Source: Haliotis asinina (taxonomy: Eukaryota; Mollusca; Gastropoda; Lepetellida; Haliotidae). From it: a DNA stretch of 64,000 bases. This document shows positions 47,601-55,988 of the stretch, piece by piece. The stretch covers positions 29,002,001 through 29,066,000 of the forward strand of contig NC_090291.1 of assembly GCF_037392515.1 (NCBI RefSeq). Reading direction: 5' to 3'. The first letter of the stretch is position 1; every line of letters starts with the position of its first letter. The position numbers were made by a program, and so were the translations under genes. The notes below the pieces were generated by a model, which worked only from the letters and a program-made list of their open reading frames with translations, was not told where the DNA came from and searched no databases.

Positions 47601-49629
47601 CCATTTCACAATTAGTGATTGTGTTAGAAGTTTGACAACAGGAACCACAAACCTTCCAGTACTGTCTGATTAATGGGTATATCTTCAGGAAACCTGGCAG
47701 AATATCGGGACAGCTCAAAGATTGGTGCATTGTCGTTGTCATCAAGGACTTCTATGTACAACTGCAAAGGAAAACACCCATTCTAGTTATTACAAAAACA
47801 CAAACAGAGCAACAAGACAAATATAACTCAAGTTCACCTATCACGATTATTCTCAACATTAGAGCAACAATTTCTGTTTTGAATTATACAGTAAAGATGG
47901 AGCTGAAATATGTCAAAAAGCAATATAGCTACCAGTTGCCACAAATTACTGCCCCACCTTCACAATGCTCTGCAGGTTTGTGATGCTCTCTGTTGCTATC
48001 ACATTCAGCTCATAGATCGGCGGCCGCTGTTCCCGTGGCACATCATATTCCAGTACTTGCAAGGTCTTGACAACACCACTGTCGTCAATGGAGAACTGAG
48101 CAGAGGTGGCGTTGGTGGCATCACGCAGCTGATATGAAATAGGGTTCCCTTGAAAAGCTAGGGCTTCCACCTTGAACTCTCCATTTAACCTGAAAACACA
48201 GATATTCCCAATAACTGGTCACCAAGTTCAAATTTCCAAACTGTTCAGGACAATACAGCCCTGGAAACAAAAGTATGATGTACCATGGACTAAACACTCC
48301 AAATTATAAAAGCAGGAGGTATCACAGACTATACTGTGGTACATACAAAAGCAGGATGTACATTGCCCAGCAAGAGGTATCATGGACAATATTGTAAAAG
48401 ATAAAAGCAGGAGGTATCATGGACTATACTGACCTACATACAAAAGCAGGATGTACCATGTACTATACAGTCCAAGATACAAGTACAAGAGGTACCATGG
48501 ACTACACTGTCCTAGGTACAAAAAAGCAGCAGGTACCATGTACTATACAGTCCTAGATACAAAAGCAAGAGGGTACCATGTACTTTACAGGAATGTAACT
48601 CTAAGCAGACTTTTTAAGATGAAGTTTTCAAGACTCACGTTTGATCAATGCCATTGTTTTCTCGGACGGTTCCTCTGAATGGGTTTTCGTAGAACTGTGG
48701 GGGTCTGAGTCCAACCTTCACATAAACATTAGCCATTGTAGACTGTGGTGGCGTGGCATTGTCATCACTGGCAAACACAACCAAGTTGAATTCCCGGTTC
48801 TCTTCAAATCGTCCTTGACCCTGGGTATAGATATTTCCGACCTTGATGTATGTACCTTCCAAAGGCACAGTCTCCGTGCTGATGTAGAACCTGCCGTTTC
48901 CCCCTGTTGAAATAGTTTCAGTGTTAGTTCAGTGCTGTCATGCCTCATACAATGCAGCAACAGTTCATAATGAATTAATTCTTAGGTTTTCATATAATCT
49001 GTCATTGATTAAGATAAAATGCACAAGAAATCAAACACCATTATTGAGCATGTACTAGGGTCTGAGTAATATGTAAATGTCATATCATCATCAAATAAGT
49101 GAACACACATTTCTTTTGACACTATTAACCCATGTGGAACAAATAATAAAGCCAATTTTCACTATGACCAGTTTCTACAACTTCACTTTGCAGGCTAATG
49201 ATGTAGCAGCAACTCAATTTGTTGGTTGTAATACACTGCACTCTGTAATAGTCCAGCTATATCACTTGACAACTAAGTCTAGAAAAGTCAATCAGAGATT
49301 CATATAATATGCATCATTTTATGCAAAAGGGATACAATAATATGCATTGACAAGATAGTGAGCGTGCACTCTGATCCAGTTAGTCATTTCTTACTCCAAG
49401 CACAATATCCTTATATTCTCTATATGCTCCAACATAAACATACCTGAGTCAATCCTGTAGGAAATATTGGAATTTGTGTCAGGGTCCTCAGCAATCACCC
49501 GATAAACCTTCTCATTGGGTGGAGTGTTGGGCCCCACAGTAGTCAGGAATGGATAGGGTTTGTTTTTAAACTCCGGACTGGCATCGTTCACATCAGTTAC
49601 TGTCAGGGTTATTGTAATCTGTGTTTCAT
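24467..49629 (-). CDS. CadN: neural-cadherin-like classical (type III) cadherin, 3' part of gene
   Basis: Thirty-five coding exons on the minus strand give about 2,628 residues ending at the TAA at 24467-24469. Every junction has GT and AG, and the phases of all neighbours fit, so the model is internally consistent. N to C: about 15 cadherin linker motifs (DxNDNxP type), a membrane-proximal cysteine-containing NC region, EGF, LamG, EGF, LamG, two EGF-like modules, one membrane span and a tail with the catenin-binding signatures. This is the layout of insect DN-cadherin and other protostome type III classical cadherins, which mediate calcium-dependent homophilic adhesion and axon and tissue patterning through beta-catenin and p120. 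Insect homologues are about 3,000 residues, so a few hundred N-terminal residues with the signal peptide lie beyond 64000. The first visible exon begins in phase 1, confirming an upstream exon. Exon lists are given in the three block entries. Confidence 0.95.
25838..26003 (-). repeat. tRNA-derived SINE, intronic
   Basis: Minus-strand copy with 'cttttagcaatattccacc', 'ggggacaccagaaag', 'tggggaatcaaa' (B-box complement) and 'gtgagtgaacacttaac'. Lies in the intron between 25622 and 26398 next to a second copy. Confidence 0.75.
26078..26225 (-). repeat. tRNA-derived SINE, intronic
   Basis: Same family: 'tgccgcttttagcaatattc', 'ggggacaccaagaatgggct', 'gaattgaacccaggtct'. The A-box end is degraded. 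It lies in the intron that interrupts the cadherin membrane span. Confidence 0.75.
27540..27960. other. unexplained intronic segment of higher GC content
   Basis: Within the cadherin intron 26640-29478, a block with several CG dinucleotides (ccatcgtcggagacggac, gcgcctaggcagcaggc, tccgcgagataatgcg) differs from its AT-rich surroundings. No protein-like frame or terminal repeats were found. It may be an old inserted element or a conserved non-coding segment. Confidence 0.3.
28124..28277 (-). repeat. tRNA-derived SINE, intronic
   Basis: Well-preserved: 'agtgagtgatg', 'ttcagcaatattccagcg', 'gggtaatcgaacccgagtct' (B box complement) and 'actactaggctacccaact' (A box complement). Confidence 0.8.
28480..29095 (+). 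repeat. modular repeat with internal 160-190 bp reiteration
   Basis: A module starting 'ctgtaaacagcaaatggcac' recurs at about 28563, 28721 and 28911, each followed by a 'tttgagtta/gtg.tctggaaac' phrase. The end reads 'aaacggacggaaggacagat' and then a cccctgcat...ccagggg hairpin, the same kind of tail as 16570-16660. Non-coding. Confidence 0.65.
29180..29313 (-). repeat. tRNA-derived SINE, intronic
   Basis: Diverged copy: 'gagtgttttagcaatattcc', 'gacactggaaatggg' and 'accactaggctaccacacc'. Confidence 0.7.
29479..35726 (-). CDS. CadN: cadherin gene, NC / EGF / LamG exons (visible exons 22-31)
   Basis: Exons in transcript order: 35612-35726, 35105-35286, 34717-34964, 34036-34304, 33406-33778, 32560-32790, 31908-32106, 31353-31531, 30158-30443, 29479-29668. 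The first four cover the membrane-proximal region, ending in [16 protein letters not shown] and the first EGF ([12 protein letters not shown] ... [12 protein letters not shown]). 33406-33778, 32560-32790 and the start of 31908-32106 encode LamG-1 ([32 protein letters not shown]). The rest of 31908-32106 is the second EGF (CGDNGIC ... [12 protein letters not shown]). 31353-31531, 30158-30443 and the start of 29479-29668 form LamG-2 ([37 protein letters not shown]). A third EGF-like module ([17 protein letters not shown]) follows. This mosaic is the hallmark of type III classical cadherins. Confidence 0.94.
29753..29865 (-). repeat. truncated tRNA-derived SINE, intronic
   Basis: 'ggtgacaccagaaattggct', 'tgtggggaatcgtaccaggt' and 'aaggttaccccacc'. 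The poly-GAGT end is missing. Confidence 0.7.
31610..31830. repeat. 27-bp minisatellite in cadherin intron
   Basis: About eight copies of a 27-base unit around 'cctctggagccctgtatatc', at 27-base spacing (for example 31654, 31681, 31708). It lies between the exons 31353-31531 and 31908-32106. The multiple-of-three unit opens frames on both strands, but these are not genes. Confidence 0.85.
32931..33163. repeat. 32-bp minisatellite in cadherin intron
   Basis: About seven copies of 'gaatggagtatatccttata' plus 'tctttatctgg' between exons 32560-32790 and 33406-33778. Left copies have 'ttttcgggtg', right copies 'tttatctggaga', so variants are segregated along the array. Confidence 0.88.
34372..34555 (+). 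repeat. diverged tRNA-derived SINE, plus orientation
   Basis: 'gggacagcctggtggttcaa' (A-box-like) and 'gacccaggttaaaatcccc' (B-box-like) followed by a degraded body with 'agatatctggtcctccactc'. Opposite orientation to most SINE copies in this gene. Confidence 0.6.
35837..36069 (-). repeat. intronic tandem duplication carrying copies of a cadherin exon end and its donor site
   Basis: Two units (35837-35956 and 35957-36069, about 120 and 110 bases) precede, in plus coordinates, the 3' end of exon 36109-36330, which forms the third partial copy. Each unit contains a version of the last about 25 exon bases followed by the donor. The true exon ends DIFVYNYK-G followed by gtaggc. The 36001-side copy would read DVYIFSYEG followed by gcaggc, and the 35881-side copy ends tactacaagg followed by gtaggc. 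The remainder of the exon is not duplicated. Confidence 0.75.
36109..49629 (-). CDS. CadN: cadherin gene, ectodomain repeat exons (visible exons 1-21)
   Basis: Exons in transcript order: 49444-49629, 48639-48903, 47958-48189, 47653-47761, 46665-46806, 46062-46312, 45836-45912, 45478-45735, 44687-45136, 43790-44164, 42559-42759, 41826-42021, 40905-41048, 40349-40464, 39854-40033, 38867-39206, 38069-38535, 37459-37700, 37102-37235, 36484-36759, 36109-36330. Linkers seen in order: [18 protein letters not shown] (no acidic residues), [118 protein letters not shown]. The last is the variant that ends the repeat series before the NC region. The 45836-45912 exon and the start of 45478-45735 are the least certain, since an alternative acceptor exists at 45755. 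Confidence 0.92.
37795..38035 (-). repeat. interspersed repeat of the 'gcactcagcaatattccagc' family
   Basis: 'gcactcagcaatattacagc', 'gtctgtaaataatcaaac', 'atccagggataaacagcatg' and a closing 'ccaccacaggtcagataatc'. Intronic, diverged copy. Confidence 0.75.
40190..40306 (-). repeat. tRNA-derived SINE, intronic
   Basis: 'gagcaatattccaccaatag', 'cttcacacattgtagccat', 'catgacaagcggacacttca' and 'accattagctttcccc'. Degraded in the middle. Confidence 0.7.
41390..41815 (-). repeat. two adjacent copies of the 'gcaatattccagc' interspersed repeat
   Basis: The first copy (about 41390-41595) and the second (41596-41815, starting with a gtgagtgagtgagtgag run) lie head to tail. Both have 'aatccagtgatcaacagc' or a variant, 'gcatgagca' and 'cagcgag/cctgcctgaccac'. 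Intron between exons 40905-41048 and 41826-42021; the second copy ends only about 10 bases before the donor of the latter. Confidence 0.8.
42117..42330 (-). repeat. interspersed repeat of the 'gcactcagcaat' family
   Basis: 'gagtgagtgagtttattttt', 'gcactcagcaatgttccagc', 'agtcttgaccagacaatc' and 'cttacgacaagtatgggtta'. Intronic. Confidence 0.8.
43150..43640 (+). repeat. modular repeat with internal reiteration
   Basis: A module 'gagatattgcgttaacaaga' followed by 'ctgaaaagtgg' recurs at about 43275, 43405 and 43560. 'aatgtaggctgtcaccaaat' occurs twice. The end 'gtgcgtgcagacacggctga' followed by cccccgc resembles the tails at 16600 and 29030. Intronic, non-coding. Confidence 0.6.
46917..47290 (-). 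repeat. two partial copies of the 'gcactcagcaatattccag' repeat
   Basis: 46917-47050 holds a 5' part ('gagtgagtgagtttagtttc' to 'gcaattgggat'). After about 95 unrelated bases, 47150-47290 resumes with 'aatccagtgatcaacagcat' and runs to 'cttcacagg'. Either one copy was interrupted and partly duplicated or two truncated copies are neighbours. Confidence 0.7.
47430..47592 (+). repeat. tRNA-derived SINE with (ACTC)n tail, plus orientation
   Basis: 'ggaaagccaagtggtctaag' (A box), 'ggcctgattccccac' (B box), 'tgtgaagcccatatctggtc', 'gatattgctggaatagtggg' and a tail actcactcactcactcac. This is the clearest full-length copy and shows the head-to-tail order of the family. Confidence 0.85.
48270..48600. 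repeat. about 40-bp tandem array in cadherin intron
   Basis: 'aaaagcagga' followed by 'ggta(t/c)catggactatactg' recurs about every 40 bases (48310, 48350, 48405, 48445, 48485, 48525, 48564). It ends about 40 bases before the donor of exon 48639-48903. Confidence 0.8.
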
Positions 49630-52600
49630 CTGGAAGACAACAATAGGTCAACATTAGAATTGTGTCTAAAGAATATTGATATTCAAACACCTTTGGTGTC
49701 CACACAACTCACACTAACAGCAAGACTCTGAACTGAACATATTTTACTGTAACAAATATTTACGGTATATTTAGATAAAATATTAAAAGGAGCCCTGAGA
49801 CTTTCATCATTTTTGTTCTCCTGCAGCTGTCGAAATTAGACTTGCCACATATTCAAGCCTTGAGAGGGCTTTCTTGGATATATTTGCTTCGGGGAATGTA
49901 TGACAGACTAACATCTGTGAATAGCTACACAATACAAGGTCACCTATGATACATTGACAGTTCTTTCAAGTCAAAATGAAACATTACTAGTATGTCCAAA
50001 AATAAAAGAAATAATTCCATAAAAACCTGCAAATCTTTTCAAAAATGTATTCTTAATGTTTATCTGGTATTCAAGCTAAGTGTTCATAGCAACAAGATGG
50101 GCTAAAAAGTCCCCAATTTTGTAACTGCAGAGATATTTGTAGCCACTATTGTTTCATTAAATGCTAAACTAAGCATCCTTGCCTCATCCTATTTAGTTCT
50201 GTAATCAGTGAAAGATGTGCCAAATTAACAAAAGATGTTTTATTAGTCAAAAGAAACAGGAGAAATTGCGAAATTGCCATTCTGAGACTTTAACTGACAT
50301 GTGCAGGTGATAAGGGTCTGAATATCCCACTGTGAACTTGTCTTCATAAATCCTGACAAGAAGTAGGTATGAACATTATATTTGGATAATATAACAAATA
50401 CATTATTCCATTACTGTATTGCCTGAAATAAGACTGACAGGTCTGTGTGGATGGACAGATTGAACTGCTGGGTGTAACTGGAAATTACTGCCTGAAACAT
50501 GCCCTAGTACAGCTGGTAAGAATGGCTGACGTGACCTATTTTGAAACGATTTTCAGCATGTTTCTACTGAACATGCCAAGTACTATGCATGCTACATGAG
50601 CGAACTCACACCAGTAGGACATTACCAAGTTCCTGGAAAGATGAACTTGGTGTCTGAAATGTTAGGCAAATATTACTATCTATCATTTCATAAATTTTTA
50701 GGGCTGTAACAGCAAACAGATTTAAACATCCCAAAACATTTCATATTTACTTAGGATCTTTAGCAAACAACACAAGCCCTTGTTTTCCTATTAAATACCA
50801 TCAACAATCATGCTCAAAATTACCAGTGCTGAGTATTAAATTACTGATAATGATGGAGAACAGAATTCCAAGACCCCAAGGCCAGGTTCAGTATGCATAA
50901 ACTCCTTCAACAAATATAAAAAACCCAACATCCATTGACAAAACACAATCTTATGTCAACTTATGAGCAAACTCGTACTACAGTCAATTATGTAGCATTT
51001 ATAGAAGTACATATAGACCTGGGAAGATAAGTCTTCAGCAAGGAGAAACTCACAATTCCACAAAAGAATTATGCTAAAGTGACTCTTGCAGGACCTTAAT
51101 GGAGAGTGGTCACAGAAGGTGCTACAATGGTGAATTAAGCCAAGAGTTTCCTTGGACCACAAAGCGGCAACAAAGGCGAGTGTTACCAAAGGCCATTAAT
51201 GGATTAACTTAACACGACACTGAACCAGCACATGGTGGTTCCATTGTGGGAGAATGGCATGAGTGTGATAATTGGGTTGGGCGGCTTAAACTAAAACAAA
51301 ACTATGGATTTTCGCAACACTTCCATAACAGCAGCAAGTTGGGCAGAAAATTAAGTCCAAATCTCTGATTGTGACGGCTGCTTTGCATAGTGTGTTCATC
51401 AGTCATAGGCTAATATTTGGTCAGCAGAGGTCAAGGGTGTGCCATCTGCAACCCTCCATGTTTGAATGTCAAGGCCACCTCATCACTTCCACCAGTGTGC
51501 TGACAATGACATACCTCAGATGGTTGACATGCACATCAACCTGAAGAAGAACATCAGTTCAAGTCTGTAGAGACAGGATGGGTCCACTGAAGCAGCTTAT
51601 AAAGTACCCAACAATGCAACCATGGTTACCATGGTGACATGACCATAACAGCATTCTTTTAAGAGGGGAGGCGATGTTATAGATCTATTATTCTCTGTGC
51701 TTGAACATTAACTAGTTTATGCATAGTTTAAATCATGTTACCATGACTACCCATGGCCAAGTTGTCCCAAAGATGGGCATGAAAGGACCAAAAGAATATG
51801 CAGCACATGATGAAGTGAGGTTTTGGCTGTTACTGTATTTTGTAATCGATAGCCCCGCTCTGCAGCAAACAATGAACTTGTCAAAATGTTGATGGAACAG
51901 AACTGCTGATGCAATTAAATGGCAACATGTGACAAGGGTGAGATACAGAATACAACACTGCTTCTATTAATCATTCTTGTAATAAACCAGTAATACTGAT
52001 ATACAAAACCAAGTTCAACAGTCTTCACAGCATAATACCATAAAAATAGTTGAGATTACGTGTTGCATTGATGATTCCTCAAACACAACACGGATGGATA
52101 ATGAATCTCTTGGTGCGCAACACTGCAGAGCAAATGTTGTGAATTGGTGGATTCAGGCAGATTCTCAAGCTGTATCCGCCTCTGGTGTGTTAAAGCAACT
52201 ATGTTGCGTGCTACCAAGTGTTTTTCTGGCAATGTGAAACACAGTTGTACGATGCTTGTTATGCTAGTAAGATGAAAGATAAAACAATGCTGTTAAATCC
52301 TGGTCGATACCCTGGCAATGCCAGTTATTCTTGTAATATGCATCAATGTTCTGTGATATTATCCTGGTCACATGTACATTTGCAAAAATGTTATTTAACA
52401 CCAGTTGCTTGTCTGGCAATGTCCAACAATGTAGCCAGCCAAAGTCAATCCTATCACACACTACCTATTACCGGGAGCCTGTTAGAGAATATGAACATAT
52501 GACTGATACAGTCATGTCTGACACTGCCTGACAGTAGAGGGGCCTTTCCCACGCTCATATTACTCCCTAAACATTATTATTTTGTGTAAGCTATGCATTG

Positions 52601-55295
52601 TCAGGTTTTCTAGCACTGACAATGAGTCAGGTTTACCATAAATCACTGTTACATGGGAACCTTTGTGCTTTTGAACTTTTGACTGTCACTTGAATATATA
52701 ATGTAGATAATGTTCATGTGTAATTGTTCATGAGCCATAAACAACACCTTACACCTTTAAATACGTAGCTTTCATATGAAGTCTCAAAAGCACAATGGCT
52801 TCCAGACCATTGATCAATGACAAGCACATTATCCTCCATTTCTGAGATGTCCTGGCCAATGTGATAACAGAGTTGGGACCTTCACCAAGGTTTTCATCAC
52901 CAACGCTGGCCATCATTTTCAGAGACTGACTAGGGCCATATCAGTCTGGAAATGTGAATGCAGATCACAAACAAATTATATTACCATCAGGACCTTCAAA
53001 CAATAATGTGATCTCCTGATATCATTTTACAATTGCTGAAAATAGTTCTACACATTACTGAAATATGTGATACAACTCATTCCTTGTTTTACGAGTCTGA
53101 ATTAGAACTATCTGATATTTGCACACTCTATAGTAAAACATTTACAAAACAAACACAACAAATTAGTTTTCCTCTTCGCTTCAACTCAGTTTACATGCAA
53201 CAAACACACTGAAAAAGTTCAACAATTTAATTCAACATGTTCATCCAAAACCCTTCTACACAATGAAAGGACTGGGATGTTTTAAAAAAACTGGATGAGC
53301 AAGTGAGGAAGGTTCCAGCGAGCTTGCGCTCACACAGAACAATGCAGCTTCTATTTCAGCTCCCCACGTCCCACTACTGCATGCTGCAAGGCCGCAGTGA
53401 CCCTGGGTCAGATGCTCACTGCTTGTCACACTCTCTCAGTTCCTACAGGCAGGGTCACGACAGATCGATGGCCACTGCAATCACCCAACAGCATATTGGA
53501 CAAGCTGATAATGCTGTGCAAGCTGTTGACCAGGATCGTGTAAGAAAGATGGAAGGTTGACAGGCCATGAGTGATGTGGCCTTGATGAAATCACTCCCTG
53601 AGGATGGCTGTCTTGACTTGTCAAAGGAGGACCCCACATCTCCACATTGCAATGTATTTGAAGGCCTGGCACAGATGACAGGCTGTGAGCAGCGGTGATT
53701 TCTCCATAGTTCAATTATCAAATGCCCACAGCCATGTTGATGTGATCATTATCACTGACCATGGTGCTAACTCAATCTGGTCTACATTTACATCTTAAAT
53801 CACAGCTGATTGGTGAAATAATCAGGGTCAATGCAAGGCTGATAGACCTGCAATCATTGGAAGTGTACACTGAGAGTGACTGCTATTACAAATAGATAAA
53901 ACATCAACCATCCTGGCCGTGTTAGCATGCTGCTCTGGGGATTTTTCATTGGGGGTTCACTTTGAGGATTAGTAACTTCAGGACCCCATAAATGTAGAAT
54001 GAAAGTAAATTATTTCACCAAGATCAGACTCTTATGGCATCACATGAGAACAACTGAACAGATGGAAGTGAGCTAAAATTCAAGTAGTCTCCGCAATCAA
54101 CAGGAATAATTTTCACTTTGGTTCCCTGAAAGTTAGGAATAAAAAGAACAAAACACATTTCTATCTATTGTATAATAACTTACCCTTATTTGTTTCTCAA
54201 AGGAAGTATTTGTTTTACAAGATAAAGTTGAAATTACTTTCTCATTGCAAATTAAGTGGAACCAGTGTCTGAACAAGGATGGAAATAATTCTTGAATTGC
54301 TCATGTACCCCAGTAGCGTGGAACTTGTAAAATCACTAGCCCTGATAGTTTTCCCACTATACCAGCCGATTTTCTTATTTAAATAAACAACATAATTAAC
54401 AGTGGAAAGTCAGCTGGACACCAGTACAGTGTGATATACAAATTAGCTTGCCTACCAGAAAAAAACCCACTTAACTGGGACGTGGGGAAGTGGGTTACTT
54501 CCACCCCTTCTGTGGCTGGATTACATTATGGGGCTCTTCAAACGTCAAGCTTGGAAATGGTATAAGAACCTACTTCGAAAATCACTCTTTGCAATAAATA
54601 AGAAGCTGGCATCCATAAAGTTGTATATTTCATTTTTGATAGTCAACCTGACCACCACCATTAACAAGCATGATTTAAGAAACACCTAACTATACTCAAA
54701 TCCAGTGCCACTTAAGTAACAACAGACCTTCCTGACAAGCTGTTACATGGGCAAGTAATGACTTAATCTGGACAATGTCACACTCTCAGGGGCTCCAGGA
54801 ACTTGGAACAGGGACGACTCAGCCAGCCTGCCAATTTCCCATTCTCTCCAATTCATCTTGGAGCAGTAAGAGACTTATGTAACTGGATCAATACTATCAC
54901 CAACACTGATGGTTTGGGGATCGATACTGCCACCTCTACTGATAGTGCTCTAGCGATTGTGTGATTTCACTAGTACTGGGTAACACGTCAGGATTAATAC
55001 CTTTAATCAACCCTGGTGGACATGTGGAGCACTGGTAGTACTTAAGCTGATTCAAATCATCAAGCCTGTTTATTCCATTTACAGCTTGGAGATAATTAAT
55101 GATATACACAATCTAATCTCAGTACAATGGTGATAGCAGAGATGAGGGCCAATACTTAAACATATAGAACATGGATATTTAACCCAAGTAAATGATGAAA
55201 AACTACTTCAATCCACAAACATGCAAACTCTTGTGATGTGCCAAACATTGTGTGAGATACAGACATTGAATGAATTGATTACGTTTTGGTATTAT
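49630..55295. other. presumed large intron of the cadherin gene, left part
   Basis: The exon 49444-49629 starts in phase 1, so an upstream exon must exist, but none was recognised here. 49215-49395, just inside the preceding intron, and 54640-54690 hold degraded repeat fragments. 51240-51600 and 53300-53720 are less AT-rich than the rest. I see no gene on either strand. Confidence 0.5.
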
Positions 55296-55988
55296 AGTGG
55301 AAGCTGTCTAAACCGGCACTTATCGAAGTCTAAGTAGACTTCGTCTCAGTGTATTTCGTTACACTCCACCACTGAGTCTAACAAAACCCAGTAGAAGGTC
55401 GCGTCAGGTAACCTTTGGGCCACCAATGACGGTCCAATCAAATGCGATGCGGTTAGTTAGATCAGACAATGGCTACTATTTTGGGATTGGAGGGACTTTC
55501 AAAATATTCAGGTCACCGACACAGGTCTCTCCACAAACAAAAATCAGCATATAAGACACTTATTTGACATGCAGTATATACGCTTTGGGGTTTCTGTTGA
55601 CATGGTTACCATTAGCTAATATTTCCGCCAATTAACATCTTTGAATATTGTCAAAAACACTATTTTCAGCGACTGTTTACCCACCGTTGTCATGGCAGTA
55701 TGTACGCCGTGTGCATCACCCGAAAGCGATCGTACGCTAAATAGCATTCGGAATCGTTCAGGTATGAACCTTTTCGAGATAAAAAGTTCATAAGGGATGT
55801 GCAGATGTGCACTTTCGCGATTTGGTAAGCTGTGTTCTGATTGGTCAATCTCAAAGGTTACCTGATGCGACCTCCCATAAGGTTTAGTTAGACTCAGTGG
55901 TGGAGTGTAACGAAAAGTACTGAGGATATGTTTACTTAGACTACACTTATTGGGACTCAAGGAATAATATGGTTTAGACAAAGTGCTG
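55296..55988. mobile_element. about 690-bp MITE, pogo/Tigger-like ends
   Basis: Inverted subterminal repeats of about 110 bp: 'agtctaagtagacttcgtct' and onward from 55328 matches the complement of the sequence ending near 55944, including a perfect core 'cgttacactccaccactgag' plus 'tctaac'. The outermost ends share 'gtctaaacc' (AGTGGAAGCTGTCTAAACC on the left; CAGCACTTTGTCTAAACC on the right, complemented), the style of pogo/Tigger termini. A TA precedes the left end. The interior has no transposase. The 153-codon minus-strand frame from 55616 lies mostly inside the element and is not a gene. Divergence between the arms (roughly 15%, by eye) suggests an old insertion. Confidence 0.7.
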
